Part shown: positions 25,310-34,501 of the stretch, piece by piece
Position numbering within the stretch: the first letter of the stretch is position 1
Layout: each line of letters starts with the position of its first letter
Assembly (NCBI RefSeq): GCF_023028225.1
Contig: NZ_CP095482.1
Coordinates: forward strand, 1,178,001-1,242,000
DNA from: Halorientalis litorea
GTDB lineage: Archaea > Halobacteriota > Halobacteria > Halobacteriales > Haloarculaceae
Direction: 5' to 3'
DNA length: 64,000 bases
Made by a program: the position numbers and the translations under genes
The notes under the pieces: generated by a model
What the model saw: only the letters and a program-made list of their open reading frames with translations
Databases searched by the model: none
What the model was told of the DNA's origin: nothing

Positions 25310-27673
25310 GTGACCGACGAGAGAGACGCGACGGACGAGGGTGGCGAGTACCGGGAGGGAACCGCCCAACTCGTCGTCCCCGAGATGGACTGTCCGTCCT
25401 GTGCGGGGAAAGTCGACAAGAGCCTCGCGCGTGTCGACGGCGTCGTCGATACCACGCTCCAGCCGACCACCGGCAACGTCTCCGTCACGTACGACGCCGA
25501 CCGCATCGACGAAGGCGACGTGACCGCCGCCATCGAGGGTGCCGGCTACGACGTCCTCGGGGCCGACGTGTCCGACCCCGACGAATCCGAAGACGGCGTC
25601 GATATCGCGCCGCCGACTGAAGTGTGGACGAGTCCACGGGCGCGCAAGACGTGGGCCGGTGCCGTCCTCGTGACGCTCGGCCTGCTCTTCGAGTTCGTCC
25701 TCACGGGGAGCAACGTCGACGTGGCGAGCGTCCTCGACGCCTCGCTCGCACTCGCGGACGTGCTGTTCCTCGGTGCCGTCGCCGTCAGCGGGCTTCCGGT
25801 CGTCCGGAGCGGCTACTACTCCGCGCGGAACCGGAACCTCGACATCGACCTGCTGATGGGGACGGCCATCGTCGCCGCCACCGGTATCGGCTACTTCGTC
25901 GAAGCCGCCACGCTCGCGGTGCTTTTCAGCATCGCCGAGTTGCTGGAGGACTACGCGATGGACAGGGCCCGCGACTCCCTGCGCGAGTTGATGGAGTTGT
26001 CGCCCGACGAGGCCACTGTCCGGCGGGAGGGCGAGGAGGTGACCGTCCCGGCGGACGACGTGGCCGTCGGCGAGACAGTCGTCGTCCGCCCCGGCGACAA
26101 GGTGCCGCTCGACGGGTCGGTCGTCGAGGGGGAGAGTGCCGTCGACGAGTCACCGATTACCGGCGAGAGCGTCCCCGTCGACAAGGGGTCGGGCGACGAG
26201 GTGTACGCCGGGTCGATAAACGATACGGGCTATCTCGAAGTGACGGTCACGTCGACGGCGGGCGATTCCACGCTCTCGCGCATCATCGAGATGGTGCAGG
26301 GGGCACAGGCGAAACAGACCGAAACCGAGCAGTTCGTCGACCGGTTCGCGGGCTACTACACGCCGGCCGTCGTCGTCCTCGCGATTCTGACCGCCGCCGT
26401 CCCGCCGCTCGTCATCGCCGACCCCGTTTCGGTCGGCGCGGCGGGCTACGCGGTCACCTTCACCGGCGACTGGGGGACGTGGTTCGTCCGCGGCCTCACC
26501 CTGCTTGTCATCGCCTGTCCGTGTGCGTTCGTCATCTCGACGCCCGTCTCCGTCGTCTCTGGCGTCACCAGCGCGGGCAAGAACGGCGTCCTCGTGAAAG
26601 GAGGCAACCACCTCGAAGCGATGGGCAACGTCGACGCCGTCGCCCTCGACAAGACGGGCACGCTCACGCGGGGCGAACTCGCCGTCACCGACGTGGTGCC
26701 GCTCGGCGACACCGACGAGAGGACCCTGCTCCGACGCGCCGCCGGGTTGGAACGGCGCAGCGAACACCCCATCGCCGAGGCGATTCTCGCCCGTGCCGAG
26801 GACGCCGGCGTCGGCGACGTGCCGGACCCCGTGGCGTTCGAGAACCTGCCCGGCGAAGGTATCCGCGGGGAGTTCGACGGCGAGACGTACTACGCGGGCA
26901 AGCCGTCGCTGTTCGAGGAACTGGGCTTTGCGTTCTCCCGAGGGACGGGTAGCGGGGCCGCGGACCTGCAGTCCGACGGCGGCACGACCCCCGAGAGTGC
27001 CGTCGCGGGCGGTGACGGTGCGTTCGCCGCGGACACCCTCGCCACGCTGGAGCAGGAGGGGAAGACGGTGGTGCTCGTCGGCACGGAGACGGAGCTACTG
27101 GGGGCCATCGCCATCGCCGACGAGGTGCGTCCGGCATCGAAGCGGGCCGTCGAGCGACTGCAGGAACTGGGCGTCGCGCGCGTCGTGATGCTGACCGGCG
27201 ACAACGAGGGGACGGCGCGGGCCATCGCCGAACAGGTCGGCGTCGACGAGTACCGCGCGGAACTCCTGCCCGACGAGAAGGTGGCCGCCGTCGAGTCGCT
27301 GCAGGCGGCGTACGGCGAGGTGGCGATGGTCGGCGACGGCATCAACGACGCGCCCGCCCTCGCCACCGCCGACGTCGGCATCGCTATGGGCGCGGCAGGT
27401 ACCGACACCGCGCTCGAAACCGCCGACATCGCCCTGATGGGTGACGACATCGGGAAACTGCCGTACCTCTACGCGCTGTCGCACACGGCCAACGGCGTCA
27501 TCCGGCAGAACATCTGGGCGAGTCTCGGCGTGAAGGCGGTGCTCGCGCTGGGCGTGCCGCTGGGGCTGGTGAGCGTCGCCGTCGCCGTCGTCGTCGGCGA
27601 CATGGGGATGAGCCTCGGCGTGACCGGCAACGCGATGCGACTCGCGCGGGTCGACCCCGAGCGGTTCGCCTGA
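25310..27673 (+). CDS. zntA: Zinc/cadmium-type heavy-metal P1B ATPase
   Basis: This 787-aa membrane pump exports a soft divalent metal. An N-terminal HMA domain has MDCPSCAGKV (C28, C31). The transmembrane metal site CPC is at residues 403-405, the phosphorylated D447 is in DKTGTLT, the actuator has TGES, and the hinge has GDGINDAPAL. Near the C terminus SLGVK (K742) and GDMGMSL (D764) are the residues that mark the P1B-2 class for Zn2+, Cd2+ and Pb2+ rather than copper. About 45 residues between 540 and 590 form a Gly/Asp-rich insertion in the nucleotide domain. It starts at GTG 25310, downstream of a palindromic operator candidate and a regulator gene. Confidence 0.93.
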   Translation: MTDERDATDEGGEYREGTAQLVVPEMDCPSCAGKVDKSLARVDGVVDTTLQPTTGNVSVTYDADRIDEGDVTAAIEGAGYDVLGADVSDPDESEDGVDIAPPTEVWTSPRARKTWAGAVLVTLGLLFEFVLTGSNVDVASVLDASLALADVLFLGAVAVSGLPVVRSGYYSARNRNLDIDLLMGTAIVAATGIGYFVEAATLAVLFSIAELLEDYAMDRARDSLRELMELSPDEATVRREGEEVTVPADDVAVGETVVVRPGDKVPLDGSVVEGESAVDESPITGESVPVDKGSGDEVYAGSINDTGYLEVTVTSTAGDSTLSRIIEMVQGAQAKQTETEQFVDRFAGYYTPAVVVLAILTAAVPPLVIADPVSVGAAGYAVTFTGDWGTWFVRGLTLLVIACPCAFVISTPVSVVSGVTSAGKNGVLVKGGNHLEAMGNVDAVALDKTGTLTRGELAVTDVVPLGDTDERTLLRRAAGLERRSEHPIAEAILARAEDAGVGDVPDPVAFENLPGEGIRGEFDGETYYAGKPSLFEELGFAFSRGTGSGAADLQSDGGTTPESAVAGGDGAFAADTLATLEQEGKTVVLVGTETELLGAIAIADEVRPASKRAVERLQELGVARVVMLTGDNEGTARAIAEQVGVDEYRAELLPDEKVAAVESLQAAYGEVAMVGDGINDAPALATADVGIAMGAAGTDTALETADIALMGDDIGKLPYLYALSHTANGVIRQNIWASLGVKAVLALGVPLGLVSVAVAVVVGDMGMSLGVTGNAMRLARVDPERFA

Positions 27674-27842
27674 GCGCGGTACGCGGTCGATATCCGGCAC
27701 GCGGGCGGGTCGTTCGGGCAGAGAAGCGGTGCGTCAACCCTATCAGCGGCCACCCTGTCTCTATAGACATGACCGAACAGCGCGCGGCGAGATGCAGTGC
27801 CGTCCGGACGGCGAACCCATCGCAGAGGTCGGTGTAACACTG

Positions 27843-28601
27843 ATGACGGGCAAAGACGAGTACTACAACAAGGCGAAGCAGGAGGGGTATCGCGCCCGGT
27901 CAGCGTACAAACTCGCCCAGTTGGACGAGACGGCGAACCTCATGCACGAGGGGGACACCGTCGTCGACCTCGGGGCCGCACCGGGCGGGTGGCTACAGGT
28001 CGCCAGCGAACGGGTCGGCGAGTCCGGCACCGTCGTCGGCGTGGACCGCCAGCGAATCGACCCCATCGAGGGCGTCGAGACGATTCGGGGCGACATGACC
28101 GAGGCGGACACGAAAGACCGGCTCCGCGAGGCTGTGGGTGCGGCGGACCTCGTCGTCTCCGACATGGCACCGAACGTGAGCGGGCAGTACGAACTCGACC
28201 ACGCGCGGTCGGTCCACCTCGCACGGCAGGCCCTCGGTGTCGCACTCGACGTACTCGCGCCGGGCGGGGACTTCGCCGCCAAGGTGTTCGACGGCCAGGA
28301 CCTCGCGGACCTGCGGGCCGACGTGGAGAGCGAGTTCGAGTACGCACGCGAGGTCAGGCCCGACGCCTCCCGCGACGAGTCCTCCGAGTTGTATCTGGTC
28401 GGGAAGGGCCTGATAACCGCCCCGGTCGAGGCGGGCGACGTGGTGGAGGTCGAAATCACCGACACGGGCCACGAGGGCGACGGCATCGCCAAGGTGGACG
28501 GGTACACCGTCTTCGTCTCCGGGGCGAGCGAGGGCGAGACCCTCCCCGTCCACATCGACGAAGTGAAGCCGAACTACGCCTTCGCGCAACCGGCCGAGTA
28601 G
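27843..28601 (+). CDS. rlmE: 23S rRNA 2'-O-ribose methyltransferase RlmE with TRAM domain
   Basis: This 252-aa protein is an FtsJ/RrmJ-type enzyme that methylates a 2'-OH in 23S rRNA. The SAM site is VVDLGAAPGGWLQVA, and the K-D-K-E tetrad can be seen in ARSAYKLAQ, SDMAPNVSG, AAKVFDG and SSELYLVGKG. The last 65 residues form a TRAM domain (VVEVEITDTGHEGDGIAKV, VHIDEVKPNYAFA) for RNA binding, a fusion typical of haloarchaea. I chose the ATG at 27843 (MTGKDEYYNKAK); in-frame upstream starts add basic non-conserved residues. It is convergent with the YhhQ-type transporter gene, 4 bp apart. Confidence 0.92.
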   Translation: MTGKDEYYNKAKQEGYRARSAYKLAQLDETANLMHEGDTVVDLGAAPGGWLQVASERVGESGTVVGVDRQRIDPIEGVETIRGDMTEADTKDRLREAVGAADLVVSDMAPNVSGQYELDHARSVHLARQALGVALDVLAPGGDFAAKVFDGQDLADLRADVESEFEYAREVRPDASRDESSELYLVGKGLITAPVEAGDVVEVEITDTGHEGDGIAKVDGYTVFVSGASEGETLPVHIDEVKPNYAFAQPAE

Positions 28602-28605
28602 CACC

Positions 28606-29322
28606 TCAACGCGTCCCGGTCACGTAGGCGTCCTGGGACCCGTCACGCGAGCGCGCGAACGCGACGACGGCGTAGACGACGGGCGTGTCGACCAGCGCGA
28701 TGAGGAGTTTCAGGACGTACTGCCCGACGACGAGCGACGCGACGACCGAGGGCGGGAGCGCGGCCCCGACACCGAGCGCGTTCGGGACGACGTAGAACGC
28801 GAGCGAGACGAAGATGACCGTGTCGATGGCCTGACTGCTGGCCGTCGACGCGATGTTTCGGAGCCAGAGGTGGTCGCCACCGGTGGCGCGGCGCAGACGG
28901 TCGAACACCACCACGTCCCAGTTCTGACTCACGAGGTAGGCGACGAGACTCCCAGCGACGATGTTCGTGCTCGACCCGAGAACCTGCCGGAAGGTGGTGG
29001 GGTCGATGCTCGTGCCTGCCGCCGGTGCGAGGATGGTACTCCAGACCAGTGCCAGCAGGACGAAGTTCATCACGAAGGCGACGTTGACCATCACCTGCGC
29101 CGCGCGGCGACCGTACAGTTCCGCGTAGCAGTCCGAGGCGAAGAAGGTGAGCGCGTAGGCGAGTGCCGCACCCGGGAGCGTGAGCGTCGCCCCCGCGACG
29201 GGCAAGGAGAACGGGAGCGAGAACGCGAGCACCTTCGCCGCCGTCACCTGCGCAGTGACGAGAGCGGTGACGAACAACGCCAGCAGGCCGACTTGGGCGG
29301 TGCTGACGCGCTCACTGCTCAT
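28606..29322 (-). CDS. Queuosine-precursor-type transporter (YhhQ/VUT family)
   Basis: This 238-aa membrane protein has about six helices and the VUT/YhhQ signatures AQVTAAKVLAF, FFASDCYAELYGRRAAQ and NIASTASSQAIDTVIFV. Bacterial YhhQ takes up preQ0/preQ1 for tRNA queuosine. In archaea the same precursor, preQ0, is needed for archaeosine, so a salvage role is plausible. The N-terminal codons overlap the end of a ribbon-helix-helix gene by 11 bp, so the two are translationally coupled. Confidence 0.87.
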   Translation of the reverse strand: MSSERVSTAQVGLLALFVTALVTAQVTAAKVLAFSLPFSLPVAGATLTLPGAALAYALTFFASDCYAELYGRRAAQVMVNVAFVMNFVLLALVWSTILAPAAGTSIDPTTFRQVLGSSTNIVAGSLVAYLVSQNWDVVVFDRLRRATGGDHLWLRNIASTASSQAIDTVIFVSLAFYVVPNALGVGAALPPSVVASLVVGQYVLKLLIALVDTPVVYAVVAFARSRDGSQDAYVTGTR

Positions 29323-29488
29323 CGTCCAACCTCCCGTGCCGGGCGTCTATCTCGTCGAGTTGGTCCAGCGTCTTCCGAATCGACGCACGAATCGCCTCGC
29401 TCCGGTTGACGAACTTCCCGTCGCCGCCGACGTGGCCGTCCAAGTCTTCGAGCAGTTCCTGTGGCACCTCGACGCTTATCTTGGGCAT
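29312..29488 (-). CDS. Ribbon-helix-helix (CopG/MetJ-type) regulator, 58 aa
   Basis: A 58-residue frame starting MPKISVEVPQELLEDLD has the RHH pattern: one N-terminal strand (KISVEVP), helix A (QELLEDLDGHV), the turn GKFVNRSEAIR and helix B (RASIRKTLDQL). RHH dimers insert the strand pair into the DNA major groove. It is upstream of, and overlaps by 11 bp, the YhhQ-type transporter gene, so it probably controls its own operon. Direct repeats at 29562-29578 are candidate operators. It is complete and typical in length for the family. Confidence 0.87.
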   Translation of the reverse strand: MPKISVEVPQELLEDLDGHVGGDGKFVNRSEAIRASIRKTLDQLDEIDARHGRLDDEQ

Positions 29489-29561
29489 CCGGCCACCTCC
29501 CGAACGACCGTACTGTCCGCCCTCGGGACGCCATCCGTCGCCCGTCCGTCCGTGTACCGTG

Positions 29562-29578
29562 GTATTCTCATAGTATTC
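29562..29578 (-). promoter_or_regulatory. 11-bp-spaced direct repeat, candidate RHH operator
   Basis: GTATTC occurs at 29562-29567 and again at 29573-29578 on the plus strand, one helical turn apart. A minus-strand TATA-like GCTTATACT (29603-29611) would place the transcription start near 29581, putting the repeats just downstream of it, where a repressor could block transcription. Confidence 0.4.
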
Positions 29579-29719
29579 GTGAACGCATATCGCGAGTTGC
29601 GCAGTATAAGCACACCGACTCGGCCGGCCCGGGCGGTGTCAGGTCAGACGGCGACCGCAACACGTCTTGGCGGTGGGAAAATCGGCCGTGTCACCGCGGG
29701 TCACCCGCGACGAACCGCG

Positions 29720-31930
29720 TCAGTCCGCGCTCGCCTGTGGCCGTGGCCGTCCGCGCCGGCCGCCGAGGGTGATGGCCCACAGAATCCCGAGTCCGAGCAG
29801 GTACGCGAGGGCGGCGGGAACGGTGATGAGCAGCATCGTGAAGATGCCGCGCGGCGAGAGGAACGCACCGGCGACGAACAGGCCGACGAGGACGTGTCGC
29901 CAGTAACTCCGCATCGTGTGGTACGGGACGATGCCGCCGACGTGGAACAGCACCATCGAGACGGGGATTTCGGCGAGGAAACCGATACCGACGGTGGTGT
30001 AGATGACCAGCCAGCCGAAGTTGCTGATGCGGTAGGCGATGACCATGTTCGACTGGATAGCGTCGGCGGCCAGCCACGAGATGACCGACGGCGCGACGTA
30101 GAGGAACCCGACGAGACTCCCGCCGATGACGCCGACGACGAGCGACCCGCCCCAGACGAGCATCACGCGGGCGTCGCCGCGGACCAACCCGCGCTCGCGC
30201 ATCGCGGGCCACATATAGTAGAGCGCGAGCGGGAGCGTCACCACGATGCCGAGGAGTGCCGAGAACTTGATTTCGAAGATGAGTGCCTCGACAGGGTGGA
30301 GTGTCACGATGCTCACGTCCGGTTGGAGCGCGGCGGGCATCTGGGAGAAGAACACGTCCTTGACCCGCTTGATGCCCCCCTGATAGAGCCAGACGAACGA
30401 CCCCCCGAGGACGAGCATGAACAGGCCGACCAGCCGGAACGCCTTCGAGGTGAGCGATTCGAGGATGAACGCCACGTCGTAGTAGTAGCCGCCGATGTCC
30501 TCCTCCGTCGTCTCGTCCTCGGTGAAGGCGTTGAGCATCCCCGCCGCTGTCCCCGTCGCCGTCCCGCCCTCGTCGCCCCCGTCGTCGGCCGCCGCCTCGG
30601 ACGTGTCGTCCTCCTGTGCGTCCGCGAGGGCCTCGGCCTCGTCGAACCGGTCGAGGATAGCGCGGGCCTTCTCCGCGTCGTCGTCGTTCATGGCCGCGTT
30701 GGCCTGTCTCGTCGCCGCTTCCTCGCTCATCTCGGCGAACACTTCCGGCGGGGCGGCGCGGACGCCCGCCGCGTCGAGTTCCCCGAGGTCGATGTCGGCC
30801 GGTGACCCGGTACTCGCGGGGGCGGGGGCACCGCCGGCCGCGCGGTCGGCGGCCGCCAGCACGCGGCCCAGAACGAACAGGACGGCGACGCCGGTGGCGA
30901 GGACGGCGACGAACAGGCCGACGAGTATCGCCGCCGTCGTGTTCGGGAGGCCGGTCGTCTGACTCAGGGGTACGAGCGGGTCCGGACGGTACCCCGCCGG
31001 GATGGCCTGAAACACGGCGTTGACCGCTTCGAGGCCGCCGCGGGCGAAGAAGGCGTAGACGGCACCGAAGGCGACGACGGCCGTCCCGGCGAGGACGTTC
31101 CAGCGGTCCCGGGCCACGCCCGGCACGTCGACGTGGGCACTCGACCGCTTCGCGATGACGACGACCTGCGTGAGTTTGAGGCTGAACGCGTAGAGGGCGA
31201 CCAAGGGGAGCGCCCACATGACCTGCGTGAACGGGTCTGGCGGGGAGAACAACGCGCCGAAGCCGAAGATGGCGAGGACGGCGTACCGCCAGTTGTCACG
31301 GAAGGTTTCGTAGCGGACGATGTTGGCGTAGGCCAGCGCGCTCATCACGAGGGGCAACTGCGCCGCGAGGCCGAACGAGATTGTCAGCAGGAAGACGAAC
31401 TCGGCCCACTGGACGATGCCGTACGTCGGTTCGAACCCGACTTGGACGGCGTTCGTGGCGAGGAAGTTGAACATCAGCGGGAAAAAGAGGAAGTAGGCGT
31501 AGGAGACGCCGACGACGAGCAACCCGACTGCGAGCGCGGCGATGAGCGCGAGTTGCCAGCGTGGCACCCGTTCGCTCGGCCAGCGGTCACGCTCGCGGAG
31601 GGCGTCCCGGGAGTACCAGAGGAACACGAGGACGCCGACGATGACGCCCACGACGAGGCCGATTTTTACCTGTAGCAAGATGACGTCGAACGGCGTGAGA
31701 ACCACGACTTTCGTCGCCTCCCGCACGTCGGGGGGCATCTGCGCGAACAGGTCCGTCTTGAGCCGTTGCCAGACGAACCGCTGGAGGGTGTAAATCGTCA
31801 GCACGACGCCCAAGAGGGCGAAGACGAACACGCGCTGGAGGTCGGCCTGTGCGGCCGACAGCATGGCACCCAGCGTCTCGCGGCCGCTGTCGATGGACCG
31901 ACGGGTGTCCTCGTCGAGCGCGCTGGACAT
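29720..31930 (-). CDS. tatC2: Twin-arginine translocase TatC2 (tandem TatC fusion)
   Basis: This 736-aa protein contains two TatC units joined by two extra membrane helices, about 14 helices in all, as in the haloarchaeal TatCt. The first unit runs to about residue 290 (QVKIGLVVGVIVG, AYFLFFPLMFNFL, FGFGALFSPPDPFTQ). A linker with two helices and an acidic segment rich in Asp/Ala (about 390-480) follows. The second unit then carries EIKFSALLGIVVTLPLALYY and GAFLSPRGIFTM. It works in export of folded proteins, the main route in haloarchaea. The ATG at 31930 is chosen; upstream read-through is antisense to tatC1. It is divergent from tatC1. Confidence 0.93.
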   Translation of the reverse strand: MSSALDEDTRRSIDSGRETLGAMLSAAQADLQRVFVFALLGVVLTIYTLQRFVWQRLKTDLFAQMPPDVREATKVVVLTPFDVILLQVKIGLVVGVIVGVLVFLWYSRDALRERDRWPSERVPRWQLALIAALAVGLLVVGVSYAYFLFFPLMFNFLATNAVQVGFEPTYGIVQWAEFVFLLTISFGLAAQLPLVMSALAYANIVRYETFRDNWRYAVLAIFGFGALFSPPDPFTQVMWALPLVALYAFSLKLTQVVVIAKRSSAHVDVPGVARDRWNVLAGTAVVAFGAVYAFFARGGLEAVNAVFQAIPAGYRPDPLVPLSQTTGLPNTTAAILVGLFVAVLATGVAVLFVLGRVLAAADRAAGGAPAPASTGSPADIDLGELDAAGVRAAPPEVFAEMSEEAATRQANAAMNDDDAEKARAILDRFDEAEALADAQEDDTSEAAADDGGDEGGTATGTAAGMLNAFTEDETTEEDIGGYYYDVAFILESLTSKAFRLVGLFMLVLGGSFVWLYQGGIKRVKDVFFSQMPAALQPDVSIVTLHPVEALIFEIKFSALLGIVVTLPLALYYMWPAMRERGLVRGDARVMLVWGGSLVVGVIGGSLVGFLYVAPSVISWLAADAIQSNMVIAYRISNFGWLVIYTTVGIGFLAEIPVSMVLFHVGGIVPYHTMRSYWRHVLVGLFVAGAFLSPRGIFTMLLITVPAALAYLLGLGILWAITLGGRRGRPRPQASAD

Positions 31931-32026
31931 TCGCTTGTGGCTTACCGAGTCGCCGTTATCAACCTTTTTGAAACGCGCGGGACGGAGCGGGCGTGGAACC
32001 GGACGACGGTAGTCGGGAAAAGAAGG

Positions 32027-32035
32027 CTTACAATA
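32027..32035 (+). promoter_or_regulatory. TATA box of tatC1
   Basis: CTTACAATA lies 23-31 nt before the tatC1 ATG in the 127-bp divergent region between tatC2 and tatC1. Confidence 0.5.
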
Positions 32036-32057
32036 CCTGCCCGGCAACTCGGGGTAC

Positions 32058-33371
32058 ATGAGCGACGGCGAACCGGGGGCCTTCTCCGAGGTAAACACGG
32101 ACATGGACACCGGCCCGCCGCAACCGACGCCGGGGGCACCCGGCGACGAGGAGATGCCCCTCACCGAACACATCGAGGAGATGGTTCGCCGTCTCGCCGT
32201 CGTCGCCCTCGCGATGGCCGTCGTCGGTGCCGTCGCGTTCCCGTTCGCCGACCGCCTCATCAACTTCCTCTGGTTCTCGATTCTGCCCGGCATCGCCGAC
32301 GTGTGTCCGCCACCGACCGCCGCCGGTGCCGCGTCGGCCGACGCCGCCGAGGCGGCCTGTCCGCGCGTCTACCACCCGCTCGCGCTGATGCTCGCCCGCC
32401 TGAAGGTGTCCGCGCTGACCGGTTTCGTCGTCGGTCTCCCCGTGTTCGTCTACCAGACGTACCTGTTCATGCGCCCCGGCCTGTTCCCCCGCGAGCGTCG
32501 GTACTACCTCGCGGCGGTGCCGACGAGCCTCGTCCTCGCCGGCATCGGGGTGGCCTTCTCGTTCCTGCTGGTCCTCCCGGTCATCTTCACGTACTTCCTC
32601 TACTACTCCGAGAGTGCCGCCGACATCGCCTTCGGGTTGACGGAGACGTTCAACTTGATGGTGACGATGCTGGGGATGTTCGCCCTCATCTTCCAGATTC
32701 CGCTGTTCGTGATGCTCGCCATCATGATGGGTGTCACCTCCCGGCGGTGGATGGCCCAACGCCGCCTCTACTTCTGGGGTGGGTTCGCCACCATCGCCTT
32801 CCTGTTCGCGCCCGACCCGACCGGGATGGCCCCCATCTTCGTCGCCATCACGATGATACTCCTCTTCGAGGGGACGCTCCGTCTCGTCGCGTGGACCGGC
32901 GAGGACTCGCTGGTACCCACCGCCGCCGGCATCGCCTCCGTCCGGCCCTACGCGTGGGGACTGGCCGCCGTCGCCGCGTACGTCGCCAGCGACGCACCGG
33001 TGCCGGACGGCTACTTCGGTGCCCTGCCGCCGGTGGTCGTCGACGCCCTCGAAGCCGTCGGACTCGTCGGTGCCACGCCGGTCATCGTCGCCGCCGCCAT
33101 CATCGGTGCCTACGAGGTGTTCCGTATCCTCCTCCGGCGCGCCGGCGTGGGCGTCCGGGTCCGGTATCAGGTCGTCCGGCTTCGCCTGCCCGTCTGGCTC
33201 ACCGCCGTCGTCGTCGGCTACCTCGGGAGTCCGAACCCCGCCGTCCTCCGCATTCTCGGGACGACGTATCTGGCGACCACCGACGCGCTACTGCTCGCCG
33301 GCGTCATCGTCGCCCTCTACGAGGGCGTCCTGCTCGCGTGGCGGTTCCAGGAGCAGAATAGACGCCTCTGA
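32058..33371 (+). CDS. tatC1: Twin-arginine translocase TatC1 (TatCo)
   Basis: This 437-aa protein is the second TatC of the haloarchaeal pair. The receptor region begins with MPLTEHIEEMVRRLAVVALAMA, matching the cytosolic N-terminal TatC signature, and the loop and helix signatures LKVSALTGFVVGLPVFVYQ, FMRPGLFPRERRYY and FLFAPDPTGMAPI follow. The last 150 residues hold additional hydrophobic segments beyond the six TatC helices. It receives Tat signal peptides, such as those of the two Tat lipoproteins encoded at 34.5 and 56.6 kb. It is divergent from tatC2. Confidence 0.93.
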   Translation: MSDGEPGAFSEVNTDMDTGPPQPTPGAPGDEEMPLTEHIEEMVRRLAVVALAMAVVGAVAFPFADRLINFLWFSILPGIADVCPPPTAAGAASADAAEAACPRVYHPLALMLARLKVSALTGFVVGLPVFVYQTYLFMRPGLFPRERRYYLAAVPTSLVLAGIGVAFSFLLVLPVIFTYFLYYSESAADIAFGLTETFNLMVTMLGMFALIFQIPLFVMLAIMMGVTSRRWMAQRRLYFWGGFATIAFLFAPDPTGMAPIFVAITMILLFEGTLRLVAWTGEDSLVPTAAGIASVRPYAWGLAAVAAYVASDAPVPDGYFGALPPVVVDALEAVGLVGATPVIVAAAIIGAYEVFRILLRRAGVGVRVRYQVVRLRLPVWLTAVVVGYLGSPNPAVLRILGTTYLATTDALLLAGVIVALYEGVLLAWRFQEQNRRL

Positions 33372-33508
33372 CGGGTTCGTCGGAAGTTGAGTGAGCACCG
33401 TCTCCATGTCCCGTATCTGGCGCGCAGGCTGTCCATTCGGACTTCAGCACGAACGAAGACCTTCGACCAGTACAGCCTCGGGGTCGCTGAGACGCGCTGG
33501 TCGCGGCG

Positions 33509-34420
33509 TCAGGACCCGTCGGGGTAGTCGGTGTCGAACACGTCCTCGACGAGGGGTTCGTCGTCGGCAGTGTCGTCCTCCTCGGCGGGGCTGACGCTGC
33601 CCGTCTGGTAGCCGTGGAGGTCCAGCGTCACGTGGTCGAAGCCCAGGTCGCCGATGTGGTCGCGGGCGGCCCGGACGAAATCGGGGTCGAGGGCCGTCTC
33701 CAGTTCGGCCTCGCCCACCTCGATACGGGCGATACCGTCGTGGTCACGGACCCGGAACTGCTCGAAGCCCCACGTCCGCAGGACGCGCTCTGCCTTCTCG
33801 ATGCGGGAGAGGCGGTCCTCGGTGACCTCCAGTCCCGTCGGAATGCGCGAGGAGAGACACGCCATCGACGGTTTGTCGGCCACCGAGAGGTCGTAGGCGT
33901 CGGCGATTTCCCGGACCTCCGATTTCGTGATGTCGTGTTCCAAGAGGGGGGAGTAAGCGTCCAGTTCCTCGACGGCCTGCAGGCCGGGGCGGTGGCCCTC
34001 GCCGGGGTCCGAGGCGTTCGTGCCGTCACAGACCACGTCGATGCCCAACTCGCGGGCGTGGTCGAACATCGCCGAGAGGCGCATCGTCCGGCAGTGGTAA
34101 CAGCGGTCCTCGCCGTTCTCCACGAACGCCGCGCTGTCGAGTTCCGAGAACTCCACGATGTCGTGGCGGACGCCGATTTCCTCGGCGACGCGCGTGGCGT
34201 CGTCCAACTCGGCGGCCGGGAGCGTCTCGCTCTTTGCGGTACAGGCCACCGCGTCCTCGCCCAGCGCGTCCGCCGCGAGTGCGGCGACGACGCTCGAATC
34301 CACACCGCCGGAGAAGGCCACGAGGACGCCGTCCCGGTCGGCGAGTGAGGTACGCGCGGCGGCGACTTTCTCCGCGAGTGCTCCGTCGAGTTCCGACTCG
34401 GGTGTCCCCTCGACTGGCAT
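33509..34420 (-). CDS. larE: LarE-type ATP-dependent sulfur transferase
   Basis: This 303-aa PP-loop protein matches LarE, which adds sulfur to the pyridine ring in making the nickel-pincer nucleotide cofactor. The ATP motif is SGGVDSS (residues 37-43). The sacrificial-type cysteine corresponds to C188 in MACLSSRIPTG. Two further cysteines (C107, C110 in CYHC) could support an iron-sulfur variant in which sulfur is not taken from the protein. The ATG at 34420 is preferred to one 27 bp upstream. LarB of the same pathway is encoded at 44.9 kb; I did not find larC or larA in the window. Confidence 0.88.
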   Translation of the reverse strand: MPVEGTPESELDGALAEKVAAARTSLADRDGVLVAFSGGVDSSVVAALAADALGEDAVACTAKSETLPAAELDDATRVAEEIGVRHDIVEFSELDSAAFVENGEDRCYHCRTMRLSAMFDHARELGIDVVCDGTNASDPGEGHRPGLQAVEELDAYSPLLEHDITKSEVREIADAYDLSVADKPSMACLSSRIPTGLEVTEDRLSRIEKAERVLRTWGFEQFRVRDHDGIARIEVGEAELETALDPDFVRAARDHIGDLGFDHVTLDLHGYQTGSVSPAEEDDTADDEPLVEDVFDTDYPDGS

Positions 34421-34501
34421 ATGGCGGTCTACTCGGTTAGTGGGCAAAAGCCCGTTGTCTCGGGACTGTCGGAGCGACGGGCGTCTCCGTCTCGGCGTCG
34501 C

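Noticed and set aside
27769-27837. A 22-codon ATG-initiated frame just before rlmE
   Set aside because: It has no ribosome-binding site or conserved features and could occur by chance. It may only be part of the leader of rlmE.
33372-33508. tRNA or small RNA gene after tatC1
   Set aside because: I could not fold a cloverleaf or find a T-loop consensus, and no promoter-terminator pair is evident.
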